Assembly (NCBI GenBank): GCA_947630045.1
Contig: CANRGC010000012.1
Span: forward strand, 1 to 55,582
Origin: Candidatus Gastranaerophilales bacterium
GTDB taxonomy: Bacteria; Cyanobacteriota; Vampirovibrionia; Gastranaerophilales; Gastranaerophilaceae
Length of the DNA stretch: 55,582 nucleotides
Direction: 5' to 3'
In this document: in pieces, positions 34,048-44,180 of the stretch
Position numbering within the stretch: the first letter of the stretch is position 1
How the letters are laid out: each line of letters opens with the position of its first letter
Notes under the pieces: generated by a model
What the model was told of the DNA's origin: nothing
The model's input: only the letters and a program-made list of their open reading frames with translations
The model's database searches: none
Position numbers and translations under genes: made by a program

Positions 34048-37000
34048 ATGAAGAATAATATATTTTTAAAAATCTTAATTTTTATTGCGGCATTTTTTAT
34101 GATTTTATATCTTTTGTTTTTATTGCTTCCGCTATTTTTTGCTCCGTTTTCGGATAAATTGCTTGAAACAATTTCAAGTGAAGTTTCAAAAACGGGCTTT
34201 AAGGTTGATATTAACGAATTAAAACTTATAACCACCCCAAAATTAACGGCCGGCGTTAAAGTCGGCGAGATTAAAGTTTTTCAGCCTGACGGCAAAGAAC
34301 TTTTTTTGGGAGAAAATTTTAAGGCAAAAATGTCTTTAATTCCTCTTTTGTTTGGCAAAATTGAAGCTGATGTCGTTTCTGCGGACAGCATTAATTTAAA
34401 TTTAATTGTTAAAAAAGACGGCACATATAAAATTGCAGATTTTATTCAAAATATCGAACAGGATGAAAAAACTTCTGAAACCCCGCAAAATCAGACAAGT
34501 TTGCTTCCTTTTAATTTAAAACTTTCAAATAAATTGCCTGATATCAGGGTAAAATCTCATAACATTTCTTTTACGGATGAAACTACGGGCAAAAGATATT
34601 CTCTGACAGGCTCAAATACTGATATTACGGGAATTGTATTTAATAAAAAAATAAAAATTTCTTCCGTCGGAAAACTCACCCTTGACGGATATGAAGCGTT
34701 TACTTATGATGTAAAACTTTTAAATAAAATCATGCCGGATATCGACATAAACGATTTTATTGCCCTTCAAGGCGAAGCTGTTGAAGAAACAAAGCCTGAA
34801 AATAACATTCAATTTAATATAACAGACGCATTTAAAGCACTTAAACAAAACGGAGTTAAAGCTAACCTTATTGCGGATGTTACTTCATTCGGCACGGCTG
34901 ATAATGTTAACCTTAAAGGTAAACTTGTTTTAGATAAAATGACCCTGATTTCGGGCGGAAAACCCCTGCCTGAAAGCAATATGTCTTTTGACTTTAATAA
35001 CAACAAGTCTAAACTTGACCTTAATTTTTATACCGCAGCCAATGAGAACACAAAGCTTGCAGGAACAATTGTTTCAGGCAAAAACCCGAATATTGATTTA
35101 AACTGTAAATCGAATGCAACGCTGAACAGCATTTTTAATCTGGTTGGCGTTTTTGCAAAGGTTGCGGGAATTAAAGAGCTTGAAACACTGACCGGTAACG
35201 GAAAATTGGATGTTGATTTTAACATTAAGTCTAATCTTAAAAAACTTGCTTCAAGCGGCTATTTAAAACTTTCTGACGGCTATATAAATTACGGGCTTTA
35301 TAATGTAAAAATTGACAACATAAAATCTGATATTTCTATTGATAACAATAACATTCTTATAAATAATCTCGGTTTTTCGGTTTCAAACACCCCTCTTACC
35401 GTTAAAGGAAAAATTTCTTCTGATGCCGTTGCCGATATAGCCGTAAATACTTCAAAGCTTCCTATTAAAGGACTTCTTATTTCTTTCGGTCAAGGCGCTC
35501 TTTTAAAAGATAATAAATTTAATTCGGGGGATATTTCCCTTCAGGTTAACGTTAAAGATAAACTTACCGCCCCAAAAATTACGGGAAAAGTTAGTGTAAC
35601 AGACTTAAACTTGAAAAATGTTCCGTCTGACACCTCAATTCTCTTAAATCCGCTTTCGATTGATTTAGCCTCTGCAAAAAGCGGCTTTCAGGGCGACATA
35701 AAGTCTTCGGACGTAAAAATTGTTAACCCCGCTCTGACGGCAGTTTTATATTCACCTGCCTTTAAGATTGATGAAAAGAAAATCACCATGAACAAAACAA
35801 AAGTTCTTTTCGGAAAAAATAACCTTACTCTTTCGGGCGAAATCACTGACTATATGAGTCCGAAAGTTGTTTTAAATTTCCTTACCGAAGGAGCTCTTAA
35901 TTCTACTTTGACTGGAAATGTCGATCTTTCAAAATCAAATTTAAACTTAAAATATTCCGTTTTAAACGAGGGAAGCATTGTAATTCCGATGTTTGACAAG
36001 TCTAAAGCTGTGTTTACGGGCGGAATTGATATTCTGGGCAGAATGGAAAACCCTGTTTTAAAAGGGACTTTAAATCTGTCTTCGGTCAATATTCCCGAAA
36101 TACCCGTAAGTATGAAAAACACCCTTTTAAACCTGAACGGAACAATTTTAAAAGGAAACGCCAACGTTGCGCAATTTACATCGGGAACAATCGTTGCAAA
36201 CGATATTAAGACAGATTTAAAACTTATCGGAAACGATTTTTATCTTAACAACCTTAAAGGTTCGGCATTTGGTGGTAACTTTGCGGGAGATGTCATTTAT
36301 AACATTGTTTCCGGCGCTTGCAAAGTTAAATTTGGCGGAAAAAATATGGACGCACTTAAGGCTATTGAAGGGGCGGCAGGAATTAAAAATGCTCTGACAG
36401 GCACTCTCGGCTTTAATGCGGACATTTCTTTCAAGGGTGTTGAATATAACGACATGATGAAAACCTTGAAAGGAAGCGCCGATTTTGATGTTGAAAAAGG
36501 TTATCTTGCAAATTTAGGCGGGCTAAACAAACTTCTTTTTGCACAAAATATTGTTAAAAATGCGCTTTTAAGTGCGGCGGCGCAGTCTGTTTCCAATAGC
36601 GCCCCGATTAAAAATGCTTCAAAATTTGAATATATTAAGGGTAACATGACATTTTCAGGCGGGAATGCCAATATTTCAAAAATTCTTCTTTCGGGAAACT
36701 CAATGGCATATTATGTAAGCGGAAGATATAATCTTTTAAACGGCACGACAAACGTTACAATTTTGGGCAGACTTTCCGAGTCGATTGTTTCAGGGCTTGG
36801 CAATATCGGAAATCTTGCCGTGAGCAAGGTCACTTCTTTAATTCCTTCTCTGGGCAATTTGACCTCATCTTTGCTTAAGGCAATGAATGAATCTCCAAAA
36901 AATTACAATCTTTCTTTAATTCCGCCCTTAACTCCGAATGCGTCTTCTAAGCCGTTTGTTGTTCTTTTTAACGGCGGAATTGATTCGTCAAGTTCAGTTA

Positions 37001-37245
37001 AGTCTTTTAAATGGCTGAATGATGTTGATACATCCGCTCTTGACACTCAAAATGCAGCAATTCAAGAGAAAGTTCAATCTGTTCAAAATCAAATTAACCA
37101 AACAAAAGACACCCTTAAAAACACGGTGAATGCCGTTAAATCGGTTGACAAAGAACAGGTGAAAGAAAAGTTAAAAGAGGGGGCGAAAAATCAGGCAAAA
37201 GATTTCATGAAATCGCTTTTGACCCAGCCTCAAGCCTCTAACTGA
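34048..37245 (+). CDS. AsmA-like envelope protein 1
   Basis: About 1065 aa. An amino-terminal membrane anchor (residues about 6-32) is followed by an AsmA-type beta-rich chain. VKVGEIKVFQPDGKELFLGE and repeated beta-strands of the DUF748/TamB/YhdP style fill the middle, and an AsmA C-terminal domain is visible around KVKFGGKNMDALKAIEGAAG and GSADFDVEKGYLANLGGL. A coiled-coil Lys-rich tail ends the protein. AsmA-superfamily proteins bridge inner and outer membranes and are thought to carry phospholipids, which supports a diderm envelope. The ATG at 34048 is preferred, with AGGGGTGAGG upstream; a GTG at 34039 is possible. It ends in TGA and overlaps the GH77 stop region by 8 bp. Confidence 0.85.
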   Translation: MKNNIFLKILIFIAAFFMILYLLFLLLPLFFAPFSDKLLETISSEVSKTGFKVDINELKLITTPKLTAGVKVGEIKVFQPDGKELFLGENFKAKMSLIPLLFGKIEADVVSADSINLNLIVKKDGTYKIADFIQNIEQDEKTSETPQNQTSLLPFNLKLSNKLPDIRVKSHNISFTDETTGKRYSLTGSNTDITGIVFNKKIKISSVGKLTLDGYEAFTYDVKLLNKIMPDIDINDFIALQGEAVEETKPENNIQFNITDAFKALKQNGVKANLIADVTSFGTADNVNLKGKLVLDKMTLISGGKPLPESNMSFDFNNNKSKLDLNFYTAANENTKLAGTIVSGKNPNIDLNCKSNATLNSIFNLVGVFAKVAGIKELETLTGNGKLDVDFNIKSNLKKLASSGYLKLSDGYINYGLYNVKIDNIKSDISIDNNNILINNLGFSVSNTPLTVKGKISSDAVADIAVNTSKLPIKGLLISFGQGALLKDNKFNSGDISLQVNVKDKLTAPKITGKVSVTDLNLKNVPSDTSILLNPLSIDLASAKSGFQGDIKSSDVKIVNPALTAVLYSPAFKIDEKKITMNKTKVLFGKNNLTLSGEITDYMSPKVVLNFLTEGALNSTLTGNVDLSKSNLNLKYSVLNEGSIVIPMFDKSKAVFTGGIDILGRMENPVLKGTLNLSSVNIPEIPVSMKNTLLNLNGTILKGNANVAQFTSGTIVANDIKTDLKLIGNDFYLNNLKGSAFGGNFAGDVIYNIVSGACKVKFGGKNMDALKAIEGAAGIKNALTGTLGFNADISFKGVEYNDMMKTLKGSADFDVEKGYLANLGGLNKLLFAQNIVKNALLSAAAQSVSNSAPIKNASKFEYIKGNMTFSGGNANISKILLSGNSMAYYVSGRYNLLNGTTNVTILGRLSESIVSGLGNIGNLAVSKVTSLIPSLGNLTSSLLKAMNESPKNYNLSLIPPLTPNASSKPFVVLFNGGIDSSSSVKSFKWLNDVDTSALDTQNAAIQEKVQSVQNQINQTKDTLKNTVNAVKSVDKEQVKEKLKEGAKNQAKDFMKSLLTQPQASN

Positions 37246-39184
37246 GAATATTCAGGCGCTCTTGTTCATCGGCTTCTTTGGTCGTAAGGGCGCCTTTTTT
37301 GCGCAATATGTCCGCAAAATGACCCAATCTGTTTATAAGATAAGTGTTTTTTGAATTTTTTGCGCCGAGTGCAACTTGATACGCCTTTGGAATATTAATT
37401 CCGTATCCTTTTTGAATTTGTGAATAGTAAAATTTTTCATAGTTTTCGGGCATTCTGATTGTCCAGTTTTTATCATCGGTAATGCCTGAAATATTAATTC
37501 TTTCGCTCATACCGAAAAAGTCGGGCAAGGTGTAATACTGTTTTTTTGTGGTGAAAATTTCAGAGAATTTTGCCGTTCTGAAATCTTCTTCCTCTTTTTC
37601 GGAATTTGAAAGCTTTTTGTATTCTTCCGTGTTATACCCGATGTTTTTGTATCCTTCGCCAAGATTTCTTTTTAAAATCTTTTCATGAAGATTTCTTCTT
37701 TCTTCATCTCTTGATATATTTACAAGGGTGTCGTTATCATGGTTTGTTGCCCCTATTGTAAAGGCACCGTCATTATATCCGCATTTTTCAATTAAATCTC
37801 TCGGGTTTTCGTTATATTCGGCATATGCCGTTGAATAAACGTGCGGATATTTGTTTTTTGTAAGCGCCTTTCCTTTTTCGGTATTATACCCGACAAGTTC
37901 AAGCACAAAACTCTCGGGGTCAACTTTTCCTTTGGCGTCCGCTGAGGCTTTTTCCATTATTTTTAAAATTTTATTTCCGATATCTTTAATGTTTTTGCCT
38001 TCAAGATTTTGATTATAGATAAACGGGCTGACGTACTGCCAAAAGGCGTCCATTCGTATTCCGTCATATAATTCCATAAAATGCTTAAATTTTCTGTAAA
38101 GAAGTTCTCCCGTTTTATCAAGAGAAATTATATTTCCCTCATCATCAAATTTTCCAAGCTTATCATAGTTAAGAGCGGGTGAATTCCAAGCTTGTATTCC
38201 GTTTGTATCGGAACAATTCGGGTCAATTCCCCCCGTATACCAGTCATTTAAAAAACATTCGGGCGATGCCCAAGCTTCCTTTTGCGAAAAACAAACAAGA
38301 CAATCTCCGAAAAGTTCTATCCCCTTTTTGTTCAGTTCGTCTTTTGTTTCCATATGTTGTTTTTTTGCAATAAACCGTATAAATTTATAAAACTCAATTT
38401 CGTCTTTAAACTCATTTATTCTTTTTTCTCTGGTTTTGTTATCAACTTTATTTGAAAAAAGATATCTGTCCGTATAACTCCAATCTTCAAGATTTACGGA
38501 GTCTTTTCCCTCTTTATGATAGTTGTGCGCAAGAATATCAAATAAAATGTCTTTTTTATAATCTTCGGTTAAGTTCTTTTTAAATTCCTCAAATTCACCG
38601 TTTAATTTAAAAACAATCGGGTCATTGTTTGCAACTTTATCTTTAAAATTTTTATACGCAATTTCCAGCCCCTTATATAAAACCCCGTCTTTATTCCAAC
38701 CTAAAAGATAGTCATAATCAGCTCTGTATGACCTTTCTTGTTTTGAGTTCGGATAGTTTTCGTCGTAGTTTTTTATTGTGTCTAAGTCAATAATTTTTCC
38801 GTATTTTTCACATGAAAGCTTTTCCAAATCTATCGTATGGGTGCCGAGAGAAAATGTTGAGCCTGAATATGGTGATTTTTGCGGCTTAAAATATCCGAAT
38901 TTTCCCTTATACGAAAGTTCTGATTGCGGACCTGTTTGAATTTTTGTAATTCCCGAAAGTTCCTTTAAAAAATCAACAAAATCTTCAGCGGAAGCTGAAT
39001 TAAGCGTGCCAATGCCAATATTACGACCTTTTTGTGAAGGAGCGTTGAAATCGAATATGATTGCGCCCGTTTCCTCAATGCCAAGTTCTTTTCTTGCATC
39101 GGCGGTCAGTTTTGAATATTCTTTCTTTTCTTTTGTTGATAAAGCCCTTTGAAAGCTCAAGGAACTTATATTGTTAATCTTCAT
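37238..39184 (-). CDS. GH77 (MalQ/amylomaltase-like) 4-alpha-glucanotransferase with amino-terminal tag
   Basis: 648 aa, divergent GH77. Family features in order: a FVDFLKELSGITKIQTGPQ block (the usual LPL replaced), SPYSGSTFSLG, FSQKEAWASPECFLND, YDGIRMDAFWQY with the nucleophile Asp, LELVGYNTEKG with the acid/base Glu, and ATNHDNDTL for the third carboxylate. These enzymes transfer alpha-1,4-glucan segments, linking to glycogen or maltodextrin metabolism. The protein begins MKINNISSLSFQRA, a short tag not found on ordinary MalQ, shared in style with 31588-32529. No signal peptide. No other glycogen gene is nearby; it sits between two AsmA-like genes. Confidence 0.78.
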   Translation of the reverse strand: MKINNISSLSFQRALSTKEKKEYSKLTADARKELGIEETGAIIFDFNAPSQKGRNIGIGTLNSASAEDFVDFLKELSGITKIQTGPQSELSYKGKFGYFKPQKSPYSGSTFSLGTHTIDLEKLSCEKYGKIIDLDTIKNYDENYPNSKQERSYRADYDYLLGWNKDGVLYKGLEIAYKNFKDKVANNDPIVFKLNGEFEEFKKNLTEDYKKDILFDILAHNYHKEGKDSVNLEDWSYTDRYLFSNKVDNKTREKRINEFKDEIEFYKFIRFIAKKQHMETKDELNKKGIELFGDCLVCFSQKEAWASPECFLNDWYTGGIDPNCSDTNGIQAWNSPALNYDKLGKFDDEGNIISLDKTGELLYRKFKHFMELYDGIRMDAFWQYVSPFIYNQNLEGKNIKDIGNKILKIMEKASADAKGKVDPESFVLELVGYNTEKGKALTKNKYPHVYSTAYAEYNENPRDLIEKCGYNDGAFTIGATNHDNDTLVNISRDEERRNLHEKILKRNLGEGYKNIGYNTEEYKKLSNSEKEEEDFRTAKFSEIFTTKKQYYTLPDFFGMSERINISGITDDKNWTIRMPENYEKFYYSQIQKGYGINIPKAYQVALGAKNSKNTYLINRLGHFADILRKKGALTTKEADEQERLNILS

Positions 39185-39287
39185 GATGTCTCCGCACGGG
39201 TTTAATAAGGTAAAACGTATAAATTTAAAAATTTGCTTTTATTCTTTACAGTTTGTGTAAAATTAAAACTTTAAGTATTATGTTTTT

Positions 39288-41876
39288 ATGAAACTTTTTA
39301 TAAAAATTTCTGCTGTCGTTTTTTTGATTTTGGCGTTTTTTTATTTCTCTGCCATTGTACTTTTGCCGCAGGTTTTTAATATTGAATATATCAGAAATTA
39401 CGTTATTTCAAAACTTGAAGAAAAAACGGGTGTTGATATAGAGGCTGATAACCCGAAATTTTTACTTTCTTATAATTTAAAAATTCATTTTTCAGCCGAT
39501 GAATTTTCCGCAAAAAAAGACGGGGTCGAATTTATAAAAGTTGAAAACCTTTCTTTTTCATCTTTTCCGTTTGATTTTTCAAAAGGAACACTATTTGTAG
39601 ATAAAATTTACTTTAAACGCATAAATGAAAAAACCGATAAAAAAAGAAGTGTAGATTTTTTGCCTGTTGTTTTAAAGTTTCCTCAAGCCGAGATAAAATA
39701 TGCGGAACTCAAGCTTGGCGAAAATGAAGATATAATTGCGCAAAACATTTCTTTTTCGGGCGAAAACGAAAGAAAACTTTCGCTTGATTTAACTTGCAAA
39801 CTTAAAAACATTCCATATCAAGCAAACATTAAAAAAGACAGTTTAATATCGGTCAAAAAAAACGAGATAAAGACGGATAATCTTTCAGTATATTTCGGGA
39901 ACTCAAAACTTGATTTAAACGGAGTTTTATATTCTAAAAAAGGCGCCGATATTATCATTGAGGGGTCTGATGTTCCGTTTTCATTGTTGGAAAAGTTTTT
40001 TGTTTCAATATACAGATTTAAGAAAAATAAGAAGTGTTTTATTGAAAACTTTCAAGACTTTAACGGAAAAACCGACATTAACTTAAGATATAATAATGAA
40101 GGCTTTTTTGGAACGGTTGTTGTCAAAAATCTCTATGCCCGTGCGTTTTCGTTTTTAATTCCCATGGAATTTAAAAATGTTATATTTAACTTTGATAATA
40201 AAGATGTTTTAATGACTTCTAAAGGGAAAGTAAACGGCGAAGACGCCATTTGGAATTTTTATCTTACGGGTCTTTTAACAAATAAGCTTGAAGTGTCGGG
40301 CAGCTTAAAGACTTTTGCCACAAACGAACTTGCCAAAAACTGTATTAAAAACCTCAAAATCAAAAATAAAATCGGGCTCAATGTTGAATATCTGACTAAA
40401 GACGGCACAACAAACGTAATTTATACCGCAATGCTTCCGCATGGTGCCGACATTTCTTATTTTACAACCGCACTCGGACTTATTGACAAAGAAAGAGTTT
40501 TCGAGCTTACAACGAGCAAAAATGGCGACATTATGGATATTCTCGACTATTCTTATTCCGTTTTATCTTCAACAGGCAAGGAAGAAATTATTTTCGGGGA
40601 CGGCAAAATTAAGAAAATCGGCGGAAAATTCAGACCCGAAATTTTATCTTTAAAAACAATGAAAGATGCACCCGTTTCTCTTTTGGGTTTTTTGGATGAT
40701 AGGCTTGACGGCGGATATTTTAACGGTGATTTTATTTATAACTTTTTTACAAAAGAACTCTCAGGCAGCGTTATTCTTCAAGAAACAGGGTTTAAGGGCT
40801 TTAAAATCGATAATGCAGCCGTTTTCGGGAACGGCAAAAAACTTTCAATTTTATCTGACGGAACTTATAAAAATGAGCCCTTTACATGCGAAATTGAACT
40901 TTCAAACTCTATTGCAAGAAAGCTTTTTATAGAAAACCTTTCTTTAACCTTAAAGTCGTTTATTTATGTACACTCAAACAACAAAAACAAGGGTTTCAGC
41001 CTTGATAAAATTGAAGAAATTAAAACAGGGCGCATTATAAACGCAAAAAATATTGATTTACACCTCGGCACTTTTAAAAAAGGTAACATTTTAATTCAAA
41101 ATATAAACCTTAAGGGTAAAGTTGTAAACAATTTGCTTGATTTTACAATGAGTGATGTTGATTTTGCAAAAGGTAAACTTTCCGCAACAGGAAAGGTTGA
41201 CTTTGATAAAAAGAAAATAGACGCATACTTTTATGCGCAAAATATTGACTCAAATATTGCCGCATATCAGGTTTTTAACTTAAAAGAACAGTTTGCGGGG
41301 TCTGCTTCCGCCTTTTTACATGCAAAACTAAACGGCACGTTTGATTCCGTTGAAGGTAACGGCGGGTTCAGCATAAAAGGCGGTGCGCTTCCAAAACTTG
41401 GAAATACGGAGTTTGTAATTAAAAAAACAAAAAAGAAAAAGCCTTATAAATTTTCTCTTTCAGATATTGTAAAAATTGACAAATCTGTTGATATTGACCA
41501 AAAATCTGACATTCAGGGGCTTTTTGATTTTACTGACGATAAAATTTATAACGCTCAAATTTTTCTTGATAATAAAATTTTATCCTTGCTTTTTGAAGGC
41601 GACTTCAATGTTAAATCGGAAAAAGTTAACCTCTATGTTTCGGGCAATTATGATGATGACACCGCAAGAAAAATTACAATTTTTCATATTCCCTTATATT
41701 GGCTCACAAAAGCTGCGGCAAAGACCCATGATGTTGCGACAATTTGTTTAAGAAAACTAAAAAGAACAGAAATTCAAAATGACGCTCAAAGTGAAAAATG
41801 GAGATTTAAAATCAAATTAAAAGGAAATATCAACAACCCGAAAACCTTTGTTCATGAAGTTTTATGGATTAGGTAA
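39288..41876 (+). CDS. AsmA-like envelope protein 2
   Basis: 862 aa. An amino-terminal hydrophobic anchor (about 3-27) leads into an AsmA-like beginning (IRNYVISKLEEKTGVDIEA, VEFIKVENLSFSSFPFDFSKG), followed by long beta-rich repeats and a region like the AsmA/TamB carboxy-terminal part (KGKLSATGKVDFDKKKID, GSASAFLHAKLNGTFDSV). It is expected to span the periplasm from the inner membrane. It is divergent from the GH77 gene, about 100 bp away, and convergent with the SGNH hydrolase gene with a 15-bp overlap. It is shorter than AsmA-like protein 1 and only distantly similar. Confidence 0.8.
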   Translation: MKLFIKISAVVFLILAFFYFSAIVLLPQVFNIEYIRNYVISKLEEKTGVDIEADNPKFLLSYNLKIHFSADEFSAKKDGVEFIKVENLSFSSFPFDFSKGTLFVDKIYFKRINEKTDKKRSVDFLPVVLKFPQAEIKYAELKLGENEDIIAQNISFSGENERKLSLDLTCKLKNIPYQANIKKDSLISVKKNEIKTDNLSVYFGNSKLDLNGVLYSKKGADIIIEGSDVPFSLLEKFFVSIYRFKKNKKCFIENFQDFNGKTDINLRYNNEGFFGTVVVKNLYARAFSFLIPMEFKNVIFNFDNKDVLMTSKGKVNGEDAIWNFYLTGLLTNKLEVSGSLKTFATNELAKNCIKNLKIKNKIGLNVEYLTKDGTTNVIYTAMLPHGADISYFTTALGLIDKERVFELTTSKNGDIMDILDYSYSVLSSTGKEEIIFGDGKIKKIGGKFRPEILSLKTMKDAPVSLLGFLDDRLDGGYFNGDFIYNFFTKELSGSVILQETGFKGFKIDNAAVFGNGKKLSILSDGTYKNEPFTCEIELSNSIARKLFIENLSLTLKSFIYVHSNNKNKGFSLDKIEEIKTGRIINAKNIDLHLGTFKKGNILIQNINLKGKVVNNLLDFTMSDVDFAKGKLSATGKVDFDKKKIDAYFYAQNIDSNIAAYQVFNLKEQFAGSASAFLHAKLNGTFDSVEGNGGFSIKGGALPKLGNTEFVIKKTKKKKPYKFSLSDIVKIDKSVDIDQKSDIQGLFDFTDDKIYNAQIFLDNKILSLLFEGDFNVKSEKVNLYVSGNYDDDTARKITIFHIPLYWLTKAAAKTHDVATICLRKLKRTEIQNDAQSEKWRFKIKLKGNINNPKTFVHEVLWIR

Positions 41877-42485
41877 AATTTCTTTTATAAGATTAAACAC
41901 CCTGTTTGCGATTTTTTTGTGTTCACTCGGTTCGAAATGAAGCCCGTCTTCTTTTGAAACGACGGCAAATTCATCCAAATTTATGTAAAAAACACCCAAA
42001 TCTTCCGACACTTTTTTATAAATTTTTTGAATTTTTTTGGAATATTCAATAGAATTTTCATCAAACTGGAATGAAAAATATCCTTTCAAAACGTTTTCAT
42101 CCAGCCTTGCGGGCGCAACTATAACAATTTTTGCATTCGGAAGTTTTTCTTTTGTAATTTTTACAAGGTTTACTATCCCGTTTTCAATTTTTTCGCATGA
42201 ATGACCGTATTGCTTTTGCAAGTCATTAATTCCAAGCGCCAACAAAACGCAATCGGGAATTGATTTTAAATATTTAAAAATAACCTTATCTCCGTTCATC
42301 TCAAGGCTTTGGCTATTTTCTTCGTAACAGTTTCTGTTATTGCACCCGCCTTCTATAACATGGAAATTATCACCGAGAAGGTCTTGTAATATCCCCGTCC
42401 ACCTTGTTGATTTATCAAACCTTGTGCCGTCTTTCGGGTTGAAACCAAAAGTGTTGCTGTCTCCGTAACATAAAATCTTTTTCAT
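41862..42485 (-). CDS. SGNH/GDSL-family hydrolase
   Basis: 207 aa. Block I is CYGDSNTFGF (nucleophile Ser), block II/III shows GGCNNRN and LALGINDLQ (oxyanion Gly and Asn), and block V is EDGLHFEPSEH with the catalytic Asp-x-x-His. No signal peptide is visible, so it is probably cytoplasmic. The family contains esterases, acyl-CoA thioesterases and carbohydrate acetyl-esterases; the substrate cannot be assigned. The neighbouring glycolipid cluster starts on the opposite strand 81 bp away, so a role in carbohydrate acyl removal is possible but unproven. Confidence 0.88.
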   Translation of the reverse strand: MKKILCYGDSNTFGFNPKDGTRFDKSTRWTGILQDLLGDNFHVIEGGCNNRNCYEENSQSLEMNGDKVIFKYLKSIPDCVLLALGINDLQKQYGHSCEKIENGIVNLVKITKEKLPNAKIVIVAPARLDENVLKGYFSFQFDENSIEYSKKIQKIYKKVSEDLGVFYINLDEFAVVSKEDGLHFEPSEHKKIANRVFNLIKEILPNP

Positions 42486-42566
42486 TTTTAGATAATAACA
42501 TTTTTCCTAACAAAAAACTAATAAAACTTTTTTATGCTTATTTATGTACATACTTGGCGGAGTTTT

Positions 42567-44180
42567 ATGACTAAAAAAGTTTTTTATCTTTATATATTTC
42601 TTTTTGCGATTTTTTTATCGGCATACATTCTTTTTCTGGGTGCCTACCCGCTTCTTGACATTGATGAAACAAGATATGTTTCCATGGCGTCAGATATGTT
42701 TGCTGACAAAAACTATATGACCCTTATATTAAACGGTGAATTCTTTTTTGAAAAACCGCCTCTATTTTTCTGGCTTGAAATTCTCTCGTTTAAGCTCTTG
42801 GGAGTTTCGGAGTTTTCGGCAAGGCTGCCCGTGGTTTTAATCTCTCTTTTGCCGCTTTTTCTTTTAATTTCTCTTTCAAAAAAAGTTAAAGACGACAGAT
42901 TTGCTTTTGCATCAGGCGCTTCGCTTCTTACCTTTCTTGAATATATGATAATTACAAAACTTGCGATTTTGGACGGTGTTTTTGCAAGTCTTGTTTCGGC
43001 TTCAATTTTTTTCTATTTTTATACCTTTTTTTGCACTGAAAAATATAAAAAATATTTCTGGATTTTAGCATATCTTTTTTCGGGACTGGCTGTTCTTGCG
43101 AAAGGAATTCCGGGGGCGATACTTCCGTTTATTGTCGTTTTTATATCTTCAATTGTTTTTAAAACTTATAAAGAAACCTTTAAATATCTTTGGGCGGTTG
43201 TCTTTTTCTTTCTTGCAATTTTACCGTGGCATATATTTATGATGATAAATTACGGTGATTATTTTTTCGCCGAATATATTATAAAACACCATATATTGCG
43301 CTTTTTGGGGTCTGATATAATTCATAGAAACGAGCCTTTTTCTTTTTATTTTATTGTGCTTCTATGGGGGCTTTTCCCGCACATATTTGTTATTATTCCA
43401 AAAACTATAGAAACTTTTAAACAATTTTTTGCTTCAAAAAAATTTGAGTTTGATTATAAAAAAGACGACTTTTCAAAATTTTTAGCCTTAAATTTTATTG
43501 CTGTCTTATCAATTCTTCTTTTCTTTTCAACCTCTCAAGCAAAGCTTATTACATATATTCTGCCCGTTTATCCTTTTATCGCTCCGCTTTGCGCATATAT
43601 TTGGCTTAAATATATTGATTTTGGCTCTAAGCTCACTGATAAATTTTTGTATGCCTTTTCCTTTTTGCTTGTTTTTTGTGCGGTATTCTCTCCGCTTGCC
43701 GGATTTTTTATGGATAAAACGCTATATTCAAGCTTTTTTAATGTTCAATTAACGGCTCAAATTATTTTTCTGATTTATGCACTTTTTGGCACCTTTTTCT
43801 TGTATAAAAAAGACAGGTTTAAACTTTTTATATCTTTTCTTTTGTTCTCATCTTTGCTGTTCGGGTTTTTAACCGTCAGAATATATCAATTTAACTATAC
43901 TTTCGGTCAAAACGATTTAATGAAATTTGCTTCATTAGCAAAGGAAAATAATTTAAAGATTGCAGCTTTTGGCACGGGATATAAATATTCTCTTTTGTAT
44001 TACGGAGATAAGCGAGAGGTTCTTTTCCTCGGGAAAAACGAAATATCAAAACTGCATAAAGCTTTAGAAAACCAAAACTATATAGTTATAGTAAAAAACA
44101 AATTTTTAAAAAATATTCCCTTAAAAACAAAAATAAAAGGGTATAAATATTCGATTTTAGAGGGTTCTTATGTCAAATAA
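42567..44180 (+). CDS. GT39 (ArnT/FlmK-like) lipid-linked sugar transferase
   Basis: About 537 aa with 10-12 predicted transmembrane segments. The first periplasmic loop has the Asp-Glu motif LLDIDETRYVSMASDM and FFEKPPLFFWLE, both characteristic of the ArnT/FlmK/PMT family, which transfers a sugar from polyprenyl phosphate to lipid A or protein. The ATG at 42567 has GGCGGAG upstream and is preferred over the in-frame start at 42534. The gene overlaps the next one (GT2) by 11 bp. With the GT2 synthase and the YdjC-type deacetylase it forms a cluster like Francisella flmF2-naxD-flmK, so lipid A modification with an amino sugar is the best guess. Confidence 0.88.
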   Translation: MTKKVFYLYIFLFAIFLSAYILFLGAYPLLDIDETRYVSMASDMFADKNYMTLILNGEFFFEKPPLFFWLEILSFKLLGVSEFSARLPVVLISLLPLFLLISLSKKVKDDRFAFASGASLLTFLEYMIITKLAILDGVFASLVSASIFFYFYTFFCTEKYKKYFWILAYLFSGLAVLAKGIPGAILPFIVVFISSIVFKTYKETFKYLWAVVFFFLAILPWHIFMMINYGDYFFAEYIIKHHILRFLGSDIIHRNEPFSFYFIVLLWGLFPHIFVIIPKTIETFKQFFASKKFEFDYKKDDFSKFLALNFIAVLSILLFFSTSQAKLITYILPVYPFIAPLCAYIWLKYIDFGSKLTDKFLYAFSFLLVFCAVFSPLAGFFMDKTLYSSFFNVQLTAQIIFLIYALFGTFFLYKKDRFKLFISFLLFSSLLFGFLTVRIYQFNYTFGQNDLMKFASLAKENNLKIAAFGTGYKYSLLYYGDKREVLFLGKNEISKLHKALENQNYIVIVKNKFLKNIPLKTKIKGYKYSILEGSYVK

